The translations under genes and the position numbers were made by a program. This document shows, in pieces, positions 1 to 6,650 of a stretch of DNA of 6,810 nucleotides; the stretch's first letter is position 1; the number at the start of each line of letters is the position of its first letter. The notes under the pieces are model-generated. The model was not told the DNA's origin. It saw only the letters and a program-made list of their open reading frames with translations, and searched no databases. This stretch comes from Armatimonadota bacterium. GTDB taxonomy: Bacteria > Armatimonadota > Fimbriimonadia > Fimbriimonadales > ATM1. Location: contig RFHN01000182.1 of NCBI GenBank assembly GCA_003695835.1, forward strand, positions 1 through 6,810. The letters run 5' to 3'.

Positions 1-692
1 GAACCGGTGCGGACCCAAGCCGCCCGCCGGAGAACTGTCCCGACTGTGGCGGGGCGGGCGTCGTCGTCCAGGTGGCGAATACGTTTCTGGGTCAAGTGCG
101 GCAGACCATGACTTGCGGACGATGCCGTGGCGAGGGCAAGGTGGTGAAGGCGGTTTGCTCGGAGTGCAAGGGAAAGAAGCTGGAAAAGAAGAAGGCGCGC
201 GTCGAAGTTCGTGTCCCGACAGGAATTGACAACAACACGGTCCTCCACCTGCCAAGCCAAGGGGATGACGGCATCCACGGAGGGCGTCCTGGAGACCTTT
301 ACGTCCGCGTGATGGTGGAGCGCGATCCTCGGTTCACCCGGGATGAGCGCGGACTGCTCACTCAAGTGAATCTCACCTACCCACAGGCTGCGCTCGGAAC
401 GACGCTCTTGCTGGAAGGGATTGACGGCGAGTTTGAGCTTGTGATTCCGCCTGGAACGCAGCCAGGCCAGGAGTTTCGCGTGCGCGGTCAGGGAATCCCG
501 CCGGTCGGGGGCACGGAGCGAGGCGACCTGCGAGTCCGAGTCAACATCAGCGTCCCGAAGAAACTGAGCCCGTACCAAAAGCAGCTCTTGGAGAACCTGC
601 AGCGGAGCTTGGAAGGGGGCGAAACGCCGGAAGAGCGCAAGGATAGCGGGTTCCTGCAAGAGTTCCTCCGCGAAATCAAGAAAAAGAAATGA
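1..692 (+). CDS. dnaJ: Chaperone DnaJ (Hsp40, type I), 3' part; 5' end outside window
   Basis: This is a co-chaperone that binds unfolded clients and stimulates the DnaK ATPase in the cytoplasm. The frame is open from base 3 to the TGA at 690-692 (229 residues), so the J domain, the G/F region and the first zinc-finger repeat are off the left edge; only the tail of repeat 1 (TGAD) is seen. Repeat 2 is CPDCGGAG (36-59), repeat 3 is CGRCRGEG (114-137) and repeat 4 is CSECKGKK (156-179). All six cysteines in view are present, but repeat 4 has Lys in place of its final Gly. The C-terminal substrate-binding beta-domains follow, with the family hallmarks GDLYVRV, ALGTTLLLEGIDG, IPPGTQPGQEFRVRGQGIP and GDLRVRV, then a Lys-rich tail. 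The zinc finger excludes CbpA-type homologues. The GTG at 72 is an internal Val, not a start. The stop overlaps the prmA start as ATGA, suggesting translational coupling. Confidence 0.96.
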   Translation, partial: TGADPSRPPENCPDCGGAGVVVQVANTFLGQVRQTMTCGRCRGEGKVVKAVCSECKGKKLEKKKARVEVRVPTGIDNNTVLHLPSQGDDGIHGGRPGDLYVRVMVERDPRFTRDERGLLTQVNLTYPQAALGTTLLLEGIDGEFELVIPPGTQPGQEFRVRGQGIPPVGGTERGDLRVRVNISVPKKLSPYQKQLLENLQRSLEGGETPEERKDSGFLQEFLREIKKKK

Positions 693-1540
693 AGTGGCTT
701 CGGGTCACTGCGCACTTCCCTGCCCCCCAACCGGATCTCTCTTCGGCGCACTTTCTCTTGGAGCAGGCCGGCAGCCTTGGCACGGAAGTCGGCGCCGGAG
801 ACAGCGAGATCTCGGGCTACCTGCCCGAGGGTGAGGACACCTGGGGAAAGATCGCCGAAGTGGGTGACCGGCTGTTCGAGTGCGGTGCGGTGGAGGTCTC
901 GGTCCGCTCCGTCGAGGAGGAGGATTGGGCCGAGGCGTGGAAACAGTTCTTCAAGCGGAGACGAATCGGCCGGCGCCTCGTTCTTTGCCCTGCCTGGGAA
1001 CCGTACGAACCTGAGATCGACGACATCGTCATCACGATGGAGCCAGGTCAGGCGTTCGGCACCGGAGAACACGCCACCACGCAGCTCTGCCTACTCTTTC
1101 TTGAGAAGACGGTGCGCCCTGGGATGCGAGTCCTGGATATCGGCACCGGCAGCGGCGTGCTCGCAATCGCTGCGGCCAAGCTCGGTGCCTCCGTCTGGGC
1201 GACAGAGTGCGAGGAAGCAGCCGTAGCGGCTGCCCGCGCAAACTTCGAACGAAACGGAGTCCACGTCGAGTTGCTGCACACCGAGACGCTTGAGGGTCTT
1301 CCGGACGATTTCGACTTGATCGTCGCCAACATCGTCTCCGCTGTGCATGTACGGCTCGCCCCAGCCGTGCGAAAGCGGATCGCCCCCGGGGGGACTTGGG
1401 TTCTCAGCGGCGTAATCCCCGACAACCTGCCGCTCGTTCGCGAAGCAGTCGAAGGGGCGGGGTTTGTCGTCGAGGACGTCGTCGAACGGGGCGGCTGGCT
1501 GGCGATTGTGTGTCGTCCCACGAGCTCGGGCGCCGCATGA
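689..1540 (+). CDS. prmA: Ribosomal protein L11 methyltransferase PrmA
   Basis: A class I SAM-dependent methyltransferase that, in the family, trimethylates ribosomal protein L11. It has 283 residues, close to the usual 290-300. The N-terminal recognition domain (about 1-90) is divergent but ends in the expected W-x-x-x-W-K pattern (DWAEAWKQFF, 79-88). The family-specific segment MEPGQAFGTGEHATT is at 117-131. Motif I, VLDIGTGSG, at 148-156 binds SAM. An acidic residue follows at the end of the next strand (ATECEEA), and VANI at 212-215 stands where catalytic motif IV lies. PGGTWVLSGVI (233-243) is also typical. The ATG at 689 overlaps the dnaJ stop, so expression is probably coupled to dnaJ; linkage of dnaJ and prmA is a known bacterial arrangement, for example in Firmicutes heat-shock operons. 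The assignment as PrmA rather than another methyltransferase rests on the 117-131 motif and the neighbour. Confidence 0.93.
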   Translation: MKWLRVTAHFPAPQPDLSSAHFLLEQAGSLGTEVGAGDSEISGYLPEGEDTWGKIAEVGDRLFECGAVEVSVRSVEEEDWAEAWKQFFKRRRIGRRLVLCPAWEPYEPEIDDIVITMEPGQAFGTGEHATTQLCLLFLEKTVRPGMRVLDIGTGSGVLAIAAAKLGASVWATECEEAAVAAARANFERNGVHVELLHTETLEGLPDDFDLIVANIVSAVHVRLAPAVRKRIAPGGTWVLSGVIPDNLPLVREAVEGAGFVVEDVVERGGWLAIVCRPTSSGAA

Positions 1541-1553
1541 GTAAACTGAAGCC

Positions 1554-2288
1554 ATGGCTTTCGTGAGACCCGACGGCCGTGGACCCACCGACCTGCGCCC
1601 GGTAAAGCTACAGAGGGGATTCTCACCCTACGCGGAAGGCTCGTGCCTTATCCACATGGGCAAAACCATCATGCACGTTACTGCGACGGTCGAAGACCGC
1701 GTGCCTGGCTGGATGCGCGGCCAAGGCGGCGGATGGATCACGGCGGAATACGGGATGCTGCCGAGAAGCGGACGGGACCGCAACCAGCGTGACTTCATGC
1801 GCCCAAACGGCCGGACGATGGAGATCCAGCGACTGATTGGCCGGTGTTTGCGGTCGGTAGTCCACCTGGATCGGATGGGCGAGTGGACGATCACGATCGA
1901 TTGTGACGCGATCCAGGCAGACGGTGGTACGCGAACCGCCGCGATCACGGCCGGATACATCGCTCTTTACGACGCGTTCCTCTGGATGGTCGAGCAGCGG
2001 ATCGTTCCCGAGCCACCCGTCAAGGAGATGATCGCCGCGGTCAGCGTCGGCTGCGTACAAGGTACGGAGATCCTCGACCTCTGCTATGAGGAGGACAGCC
2101 AAGCCGAGGTGGACATGAACCTCGTGATGACCGAGTCGGGCCGCTTTGTGGAGATTCAAGGGACCGCGGAGACGGAACCGTTCTCGGATGAGCGTTTTGC
2201 CAAGATGCTCGCGCTTGGCAAGAAAGGGATTCGAGAGTTGATCGAACTGCAGCGAAAGGCGCTCGGCCTCGAGGCAATCGCCAAGTGA
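1554..2288 (+). CDS. rph: Ribonuclease PH
   Basis: A phosphate-dependent 3'-5' exoribonuclease that trims tRNA 3' ends; the family forms hexameric rings in the cytoplasm. It has 244 residues against about 238 in E. coli, and matches family signatures along its whole length: RPDGR (5-9), VTATVEDRVPGW (42-53), WITAEYGMLPRS (61-72), GRTMEIQRLIGRCLR (86-100, R87 in the phosphate-binding position), TITIDCDAIQADGGTRTA (112-129, R127) and EEDSQAEVDMNLVMTE (179-194, with metal-binding D181 and D187). IQGTAETEPFS (201-211) follows. No catalytic residue appears lost, so it should be active, unlike the frameshifted rph of E. coli K-12. The start at 1554 places RPDGR near the N-terminus as in homologues. 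No clear Shine-Dalgarno lies in the 13-base gap after prmA, so translation may depend on ribosomes finishing prmA. It is followed directly by rdgB, a common pairing. Confidence 0.97.
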   Translation: MAFVRPDGRGPTDLRPVKLQRGFSPYAEGSCLIHMGKTIMHVTATVEDRVPGWMRGQGGGWITAEYGMLPRSGRDRNQRDFMRPNGRTMEIQRLIGRCLRSVVHLDRMGEWTITIDCDAIQADGGTRTAAITAGYIALYDAFLWMVEQRIVPEPPVKEMIAAVSVGCVQGTEILDLCYEEDSQAEVDMNLVMTESGRFVEIQGTAETEPFSDERFAKMLALGKKGIRELIELQRKALGLEAIAK

Positions 2289-2929
2289 GGCTGGTCCTTG
2301 CCACTCGCAACTCCGCGAAGGCGGGCGAGATGAAACGCATCCTCGCGCGGCTTCTCCCGGATTGGGAGATCCTGGATCTTAACTCGTTCCCACCCTTTCC
2401 GGAGCCAGAGGAGACAGCGGATACGTACGCTGGAAACGCGCGAATCAAGGCGGTGGCGTCCGCCCAAGCGACGGGAGAACTTTGCCTGGCCGACGACGCG
2501 GGCCTCGAGATCGCGGCGCTGGGTGGGGCGCCCGGGGTACACAGCAGACGCTTTGGGGGCGAGGATCTCCCGTTTCCCGAGAAGATGCGACTCGTCTTGG
2601 AGAAACTCGACGGAATCCCGCCCGAGAGACGACAAGCTCGTTTCCGCTGCGCTGTCGCCATCGCGGATTCAGAGGGCTGGCAGCAGGTCGTCGAGGCGAC
2701 CTGTGATGGTTTCATTGCGGAGGAGCCGCGGGGGGAAGGCGGGTTCGGCTATGACCCGATCTTCTACTACCCGAACTTGGGGAAAACTTTCGGCGAGCTC
2801 ACAGCCGATGAGAAGGACAGCGTCAGCCACCGAGGAAAGGTGTTGAAGCTGGCGGCCGAAGCGCTCCGGAGGTGGCCGGGAGGGGCAACTATCGCCGAGC
2901 TGACGCGATCAGGTCCCGCGGAGGAATGA
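2285..2929 (+). CDS. rdgB: XTP/dITP diphosphatase (RdgB/HAM1 family)
   Basis: Hydrolyses non-canonical purine triphosphates (dITP, XTP, ITP) to monophosphate and PPi, keeping deaminated bases out of DNA and RNA. It has 214 residues against about 197-205 in the family. The signature elements are in order: LATRNSAK (5-12, substrate-binding T, N and K), EETADTY (42-48), LADDAGLEI (68-76, carrying the catalytic and metal-binding acids), GGAPGVHSRRF (80-90), EEPRGEGGFGYDPIF (146-160) and SHRGKVL (181-187). The start is a GTG whose GTGA overlaps the rph stop; a GAGG lies about 10 bases upstream. The N-terminus MRLVLATRN matches homologues exactly, which supports this start. The roughly 20 residues after the last family helix are a variable tail. 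The last 41 bases overlap the end of ispH on the opposite strand. Confidence 0.96.
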   Translation: MRLVLATRNSAKAGEMKRILARLLPDWEILDLNSFPPFPEPEETADTYAGNARIKAVASAQATGELCLADDAGLEIAALGGAPGVHSRRFGGEDLPFPEKMRLVLEKLDGIPPERRQARFRCAVAIADSEGWQQVVEATCDGFIAEEPRGEGGFGYDPIFYYPNLGKTFGELTADEKDSVSHRGKVLKLAAEALRRWPGGATIAELTRSGPAEE

Positions 2930-3827
2930 AGGTTACGTCCTCGCGGATCGTTTCGAGGATGGACACTTCGGCATCCGGGTTGCCTTCCAGGAGCGTACCG
3001 ACGATGTTCTCGACAAGTTCCTCCGGCGTGGAGGCCCCGCTCGTGACGCCAACGACCGGATAGTCGGTCTTCCACTCAGCGCGCACTTCGCTCGGCTCCA
3101 TCAACAGGAACGCCGGGACGCCACAGCTTTCTGCGACTTCTCGCAAGCGGTTGCTGTTGGACGAAGTTCGGCTCCCCACGACGAGAACGAGATCGGCCCT
3201 TTCGGCGAGTTGCTTGACGGCGGCTTGGCGGTTCGTGGTTGCGTAGCAGATGTCCTCTTTCTTCGGCGTCTCGATGTGAGGGAACCGGCGGCGGAGGATC
3301 GCCATGATCTTCTCGACTTCGTCCACGGACAGAGTGGTCTGTGTAACGACGGCGAGCGGCCCGTCCGGCGGTTGGACACGCTCCGCCTCCTCGATTCCGT
3401 CCACAAGGGTCATCTGTCCGGGCGCCTCTCCCATCGTGCCCTCCGCTTCGACGTGTCCGCGATGGCCGATATAGAGCATGTGGTATCCCTGCTTGGCAAA
3501 CCGCGCGGCCTCTCTGTGCACCTTCGTGACCAGCGGGCAGGTGGCGTCAATCACGCGCAGGTTGCGCTTGGCCGCCGCCTCTCGCACGGCCGGACTGACC
3601 CCGTGAGCGCTGAAGACCACCGTAGAGCCTTCGGGTATCTCCTCAATCGCCTCGACGAAGATGACCCCGCGCTTCTCGAACGATCGAACCACATGCTCGT
3701 TGTGGACGATCGCGTGCCGCACATAGAGAGGCGCGCCATGAGCCTGTAGGGCCAGGTCCACGACTTCGATCGCGTAGGCAACGCCAGCACAGAAGCCGCG
3801 AGGCGCGGCGAGAAGAACTTGGTCCAT
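2889..3827 (-). CDS. ispH: 4-hydroxy-3-methylbut-2-enyl diphosphate reductase (IspH/LytB)
   Basis: Last enzyme of the MEP isoprenoid pathway: it reduces HMBPP to IPP and DMAPP using a [4Fe-4S] cluster. From the ATG at 3827 it is 312 residues (E. coli 316). The three cluster cysteines are present: C13 in PRGFCAGV, C97 in DATCPLVTKVH and C194 in EDICYATTNRQ. Substrate-binding residues are also in place: H42 in VHNEHVV, H75 in SAHGVS, H125 and E127 in GHRGHVEAEGTMG, the TQTTLS loop (162-167), TSSNSNRL (221-228) and TSGASTPEE (262-270). The frame opens nine codons earlier at a TTG (3854), but that codon touches the U-tract of a terminator, and MDQVLLAAPRGFCAG aligns with the E. coli N-terminus, so 3827 is preferred. 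The ribosome site is weak (GGAACGG). The presence of ispH indicates that this organism uses the MEP route. It may be transcribed separately from the upstream thioredoxin gene. Confidence 0.96.
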   Translation of the reverse strand: MDQVLLAAPRGFCAGVAYAIEVVDLALQAHGAPLYVRHAIVHNEHVVRSFEKRGVIFVEAIEEIPEGSTVVFSAHGVSPAVREAAAKRNLRVIDATCPLVTKVHREAARFAKQGYHMLYIGHRGHVEAEGTMGEAPGQMTLVDGIEEAERVQPPDGPLAVVTQTTLSVDEVEKIMAILRRRFPHIETPKKEDICYATTNRQAAVKQLAERADLVLVVGSRTSSNSNRLREVAESCGVPAFLLMEPSEVRAEWKTDYPVVGVTSGASTPEELVENIVGTLLEGNPDAEVSILETIREDVTFIPPRDLIASARR

Positions 3828-3852
3828 CCGTTCCAGAGAATACTCGTTTCGC

Positions 3853-3886
3853 AAAACAAAAAGGCTCGGCGACCGGCGCCGAGCCT
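3853..3886 (-). terminator. Rho-independent terminator after the thioredoxin fusion gene
   Basis: Read on the - strand, AGGCTCGGCG (3886-3877) and CGCCGAGCCT (3871-3862) form a perfect 10-bp GC-rich stem with a 5-base loop. A U-rich tract follows at once: UUUUUGUUUU, 3862-3853. The hairpin starts 17 bases after the TAA of the fusion gene. On the + strand the A-tract precedes the stem, so the signal works only for leftward transcription. The structure is seen directly; termination efficiency is inferred. Confidence 0.88.
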
Positions 3887-3903
3887 CGATTGAATAGGTC
3901 GAG

Positions 3904-4893
3904 TTAGCCCGCCATGCTGCGAGCCTTGTTCATCTCCGCCAGAAGGGCGTCAATCGGACGGTATCCAACGATCCGATGGATCTCCTTCCCGTCTTTGTTC
4001 AGGATAATCATCGTCGGATAACCCTGGACGCCGAACTGGCTGACTACGTCCTTCTGGTGGTCACCATCCAGGTGCACGAAGACGAAGTACTTGGACTGCT
4101 CTTTGAACTCTTGAGTTGGGAAGACCTCACGGGCCATCTTTTGGCAGTACCCTCACCACTCGGTGCCAACATCTACAAACACCAAGCGGTTGGTGGCCTT
4201 GGCCACTTTCATGGCCTCGTCGAGGTCCGTGTACCACTTCCCGGCATCCTTCGCGGACACCTCAACCTTCTTCGCACCGGCCGGTTCCACGAATTGGAAC
4301 TCGCTCGCCGGCAGCGGGTCCTTGCCGAGAGTGATCTCGCGAGCCAAGACGACGAGCTCGCTCGCATCGCCCGCGCGAGCGGCCTTGATCGAGGCGCCTC
4401 GCGCCACGCCGAGTTGCTCGTCCAGGAAGAGCGTCGCAGTCTTACTGCTCTTCGCATCCAAAACAAACTCGACAGGAATCACCTTGTGGCCGAGGATCGT
4501 TCGCGCGTTGCCGGCCTTGACGTTCGTCACCTTGGAAAACTGATCCTTGAGGAAGAACGCAGACCAGGCGTAGACGTCGTCCGCCTTCAGCCAGTCCATC
4601 GCATCTTCGAGCGTGCCTTCGAACTCGGTGTACGTATTCGACTGCTTGTCGTACTCCCAGATGGTCTTACCATCGGTGATCCGCAAGCCCGAAGGCGTCT
4701 CGATGCGGATGAACCCAGGTCGGCTGAACGTGAGCGTAACCTCCTGGGGCGCGGCGGGCAGGTGTTGAACCGTGAACGTAACCTTCAGCGATTGAGCCTC
4801 CCGCAACGCCTGCTCATGCTTGGTCAGCAGGGCGGATCCGTTGCCCTGCGCGACGGTCAACAAGAGCGTGCTTGCTACCAAACTACTAATCAT
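3904..4893 (-). CDS. Exported LolA-like/thioredoxin fusion protein, probable selenoprotein (UGA = Sec247)
   Basis: Read through an in-frame TGA at 4155-4153, this is one 329-residue protein ending in TAA (3906-3904). Residues 1-20 look like a signal peptide (SLVASTLLLTVA core), although the n-region has no Arg or Lys. Residues about 22-205 resemble periplasmic LolA/DUF2092-type lipoprotein-binding folds (LTFSRPGFIRIETPSG, LRITDGKTIWEYDKQSNTY); this family call is tentative. Residues about 218-329 are a thioredoxin fold: strand LVFVDVGTEW, then U247-G-Y-C250-QKM, then FVFVHLDGD, GVQGYPTMIIL with cis-Pro293, and a C-terminal helix. The TGA sits exactly at the N-terminal nucleophilic Cys of CxxC, and a SECIS-like hairpin follows. 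The likely role is thiol/selenol redox chemistry outside the cytoplasm; the substrate is unknown. The start at 4893 has a strong AAGGAGGT site. Alternatives are a Cys codon misread or mutated to TGA, or a recent nonsense pseudogene. A separate ORF starting at ATG 4137 would lack the first strand and the redox motif, so it is unlikely to be a gene of its own. Confidence 0.82.
4122..4137 (-). promoter_or_regulatory. Candidate bacterial SECIS hairpin downstream of the in-frame UGA
   Basis: In the mRNA, GGCC (4135-4132) can pair with GGUC (4126-4123) around the 5-base loop CGUGA (4131-4127). U4136 could be bulged over a weak A4137-U4122 pair. The loop has G-U at its second and third positions, and the U precedes that G by six bases. 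In E. coli fdhF the SelB-binding hairpin likewise has a bulged U six bases before a loop G-U, above a 4-bp stem. Here the element lies 3 bases (one codon) further from the UGA. The lower stem is poor, and a competing hairpin GCCA/UGGC (4145-4142 with 4136-4133) exists. The element was found by eye and not scored for folding energy. Confidence 0.5.
4153..4155 (-). other. In-frame UGA codon, proposed selenocysteine insertion site
   Basis: The codon order is GAG-TGG-TGA-GGG-TAC-TGC, giving E-W-stop-G-Y-C. Thioredoxin-like domains have W-C-x-x-C here, so the stop replaces the first redox Cys and no other residue. Thioredoxin homology continues in the same frame for 82 codons after it. UxxC and CxxU thioredoxin-fold selenoproteins are an established class in bacteria and metagenomes. 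Confidence 0.78.
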
Positions 4894-4898
4894 ATGGA

Positions 4899-4906
4899 AC
4901 CTCCTT
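4899..4906 (-). promoter_or_regulatory. Strong Shine-Dalgarno site of the fusion gene
   Basis: AAGGAGGT on the - strand (4906-4899) lies 5 bases before the ATG at 4893-4891. It is the best ribosome site in the window, and it fixes the start of the LolA-like/thioredoxin gene; an in-frame stop lies upstream at 4932-4930. Confidence 0.88.
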
Positions 4907-4936
4907 CCGTGCCGTTTCTTGCACGAACTTCAACTT

Positions 4937-4942
4937 AGTATA
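4937..4942 (-). promoter_or_regulatory. Possible -10 box of a promoter for the fusion gene
   Basis: TATACT on the - strand (4942-4937) differs from the sigma70 consensus TATAAT at one base. It lies in the 74-base gap between the DUF885 gene and the fusion gene, and would give a 5' leader of roughly 35-40 bases before the ATG. No convincing -35 hexamer is seen at 16-18 bases spacing, so this is tentative. Confidence 0.4.
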
Positions 4943-4967
4943 CCGGCAGACGGCGCAAACGGGTGCC

Positions 4968-6650
4968 CTAATCGTAGAAACGCCAGGACGGGCGGAAGTC
5001 TTTTCCCGCGATCTGCCCCGTCAAACGGGCGCGAAGGAAGGGCACCGGGATGTTTCCCTCCCGAAGAATGCGGTCGTGAAACTCCTTTTCGCTCATTCGG
5101 CCGGAATCCACCATCTCCGACCGCAGGCGCCGAAACTGGAGCGCGCCGAGCATGTACGCGCACTGGTACAGCGGGGGATAATCTCCCCCGAAGGACCGCC
5201 GGACCTCGGCGGTCGCGTTGTCACGCTCGTGACCAACTTTTGCGACGAGATAATCCACGCATTCTTGCGCGGACATCCTGCCGAGGTGAAAACTCAGCGA
5301 GAAGACGATCCGCGCACAACGGTGCATGCGCCAGAACAGCATCCCGATTCTGTCCTCCGGAGACTGAGGGAAGCCTTTGTCCCACAAGAGGAACTCCCAA
5401 TAGAGCGCCCATCCCTCCGTCCAAAACGGCGTCGAAAAGAGCCTCCGATAGGGGCGGAAGCGCTGCGTCATGAAGCCCTGGAGGTGGTGGCCCGGAATCA
5501 GCTCGTGGTGCACCGTTGCGCGTGCGAAGTGCCGGTTGTTCCCTCTCATGCTCATCAACTTTGCTTCGTGGGACATGCCGTCGGTCGGGTAGGACACGAG
5601 GATGGTCTCCCCGCCGAGGAAGAACGGGCTCTCGAGCTGACGCTTCGGAGACATCATCTCCATGCGCCACGTCTCTTTCGCCAGCGGAGGAATCGTAATG
5701 AGGTCGCGCTCCTCGAGGAAGGCGATCGCTTCCACGGCCAACTCCCGAATGAGCTTCGGCTGATCTCCCGGCTCGACGTGCTGCTCTTTGACGTGTTCGA
5801 GCGCCTTGTGCCAATCCTCGCCGTATCCGAGTTCCCGCGAAGCCTTCCACATCTCCGCCAGGCACCAGGCGTACTCCTTCTCGGCGATCTCGATCAGCTC
5901 TTCCGGCGTGTAAGGGATGTGTTCGGCGGCCAGCTCTCGGAGAAGCGCCTCCCGCCCTATGGGATCGCCAACGATGGTGGTTGTGTCGTCCTCCGAGATC
6001 CCCACAATTTCCTCAAGCAATGACTTTCTGTATGCCGTCAGCTCTCCGCGCAGCTGCTCGTACGGCTGTTTGCACCACCACGTAAACAGAGGGTCGTAAC
6101 CCTCGTAGAACTCGTACCAGTGCTTGAGAGATTCGAGAGCGTCGCTGAGTACGTTCGCCGCACGGTACCCGACCGACTTCGCGATGTCGAGCTTGCGAAT
6201 ACCTGCACGAAGGCCTTCAGCCTCCCGCCGCAAAGCGTTGAGCTGGTCGGCCGCCCGTTCAGGGTTCACCCACTCGAAGGCGCGGAGGTCGTCGTCGAAA
6301 TCGTAGACGCGCTGGAGGAACGGGAGGGGCTCCTGGAGCTCTGCCAACTGTTCCCGCCTGGTCTTGAGCCTCGCGAGCTGCTTCTCCAGAAAATCCCGAA
6401 GCAGCACGGCGTCAAGCAGCGAGTCCTGGTCCGTAGGCTTGACCGGTAGCCGCTTAAGCTCGTCGAACGACTGTTCGTAGAACGCCTCGAATCGCTCGAT
6501 CGTCCTCTCCGACCACCGGTTGGGATACTTTCGCTCGAGAGCGGAAAGGTCGGCGGAGAATCTCTCGATGACAGGCGCGAGAGTGGAAGGGCTCTGCCAG
6601 GGCGGGTCGCTCATCGCCATGGCAAGTAAGCATACGCTAATCGGCCACAT
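4968..6650 (-). CDS. DUF885 family protein, putative zinc metallopeptidase
   Basis: This 560-residue protein is in the normal size range of the DUF885 family. The largely helical N-terminal half (about 25-330) has no recognisable motif. The C-terminal half carries the family's metal-site signature: H382-E383-L-I-P-G-H388-H-L-Q391 inside HHELIPGHHLQ, followed by TEGWALYWE (411-419), which supplies a further acidic ligand. FFLGGETILVSYPTD (343-357) and the C-terminal YMLGALQFRRLR, GRMSEKEFHDRIL and GNIPVPFLR segments are also typical. DUF885 proteins are regarded as HE-x-x-x-GHH relatives of gluzincin peptidases; the substrate is unknown. The start is uncertain: the ATG at 6650 gives a short hydrophobic leader (ISVCLLAMAM) that could be a minimal signal peptide, while ATGs at 6620 and 6614 would remove it. 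None has a clear Shine-Dalgarno site. The gene begins 34 bases after an upstream same-strand gene, so co-transcription is plausible. Confidence 0.85.
   Translation of the reverse strand: MWPISVCLLAMAMSDPPWQSPSTLAPVIERFSADLSALERKYPNRWSERTIERFEAFYEQSFDELKRLPVKPTDQDSLLDAVLLRDFLEKQLARLKTRREQLAELQEPLPFLQRVYDFDDDLRAFEWVNPERAADQLNALRREAEGLRAGIRKLDIAKSVGYRAANVLSDALESLKHWYEFYEGYDPLFTWWCKQPYEQLRGELTAYRKSLLEEIVGISEDDTTTIVGDPIGREALLRELAAEHIPYTPEELIEIAEKEYAWCLAEMWKASRELGYGEDWHKALEHVKEQHVEPGDQPKLIRELAVEAIAFLEERDLITIPPLAKETWRMEMMSPKRQLESPFFLGGETILVSYPTDGMSHEAKLMSMRGNNRHFARATVHHELIPGHHLQGFMTQRFRPYRRLFSTPFWTEGWALYWEFLLWDKGFPQSPEDRIGMLFWRMHRCARIVFSLSFHLGRMSAQECVDYLVAKVGHERDNATAEVRRSFGGDYPPLYQCAYMLGALQFRRLRSEMVDSGRMSEKEFHDRILREGNIPVPFLRARLTGQIAGKDFRPSWRFYD

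Noticed and set aside
1537..1566. A 9-codon ORF (ATG 1537 to TGA 1566) bridging the prmA stop and the rph start
   Set aside because: It overlaps prmA as ATGA and could be read as a coupling minigene, but it is very short, has no ribosome site and is easily explained by chance.
2938..2959. Inverted repeat TCCTCG...CGAGGA just after the rdgB stop, as a terminator for the + strand operon
   Set aside because: The stem is only 6 bp with a 10-base loop, there is no U-tract, and it lies in the ispH coding region.
3828..3854. TTG at 3854 as the ispH start, adding nine residues
   Set aside because: It would begin in the terminator U-tract, and the added residues do not align with known IspH N-termini. 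The ATG at 3827 does.
3904..4137. A separate small thioredoxin gene starting at ATG 4137
   Set aside because: It would lack the first beta strand and the whole redox motif. It has no Shine-Dalgarno site, and the conserved sequence continues in frame upstream through the TGA.
3976..4938. A 320-codon open frame on the + strand opposite the thioredoxin fusion gene
   Set aside because: It is antisense to a gene with clear protein homology and its own signals. It has no family motifs or ribosome site, and is rich in Leu, Arg and Val as expected for a GC-rich shadow frame.
5076..6023. A 315-codon open frame on the + strand opposite the DUF885 gene
   Set aside because: It is the complement-strand shadow of a conserved metallopeptidase gene. 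Its composition (very rich in Arg, Leu, His and Glu) matches no known domain.
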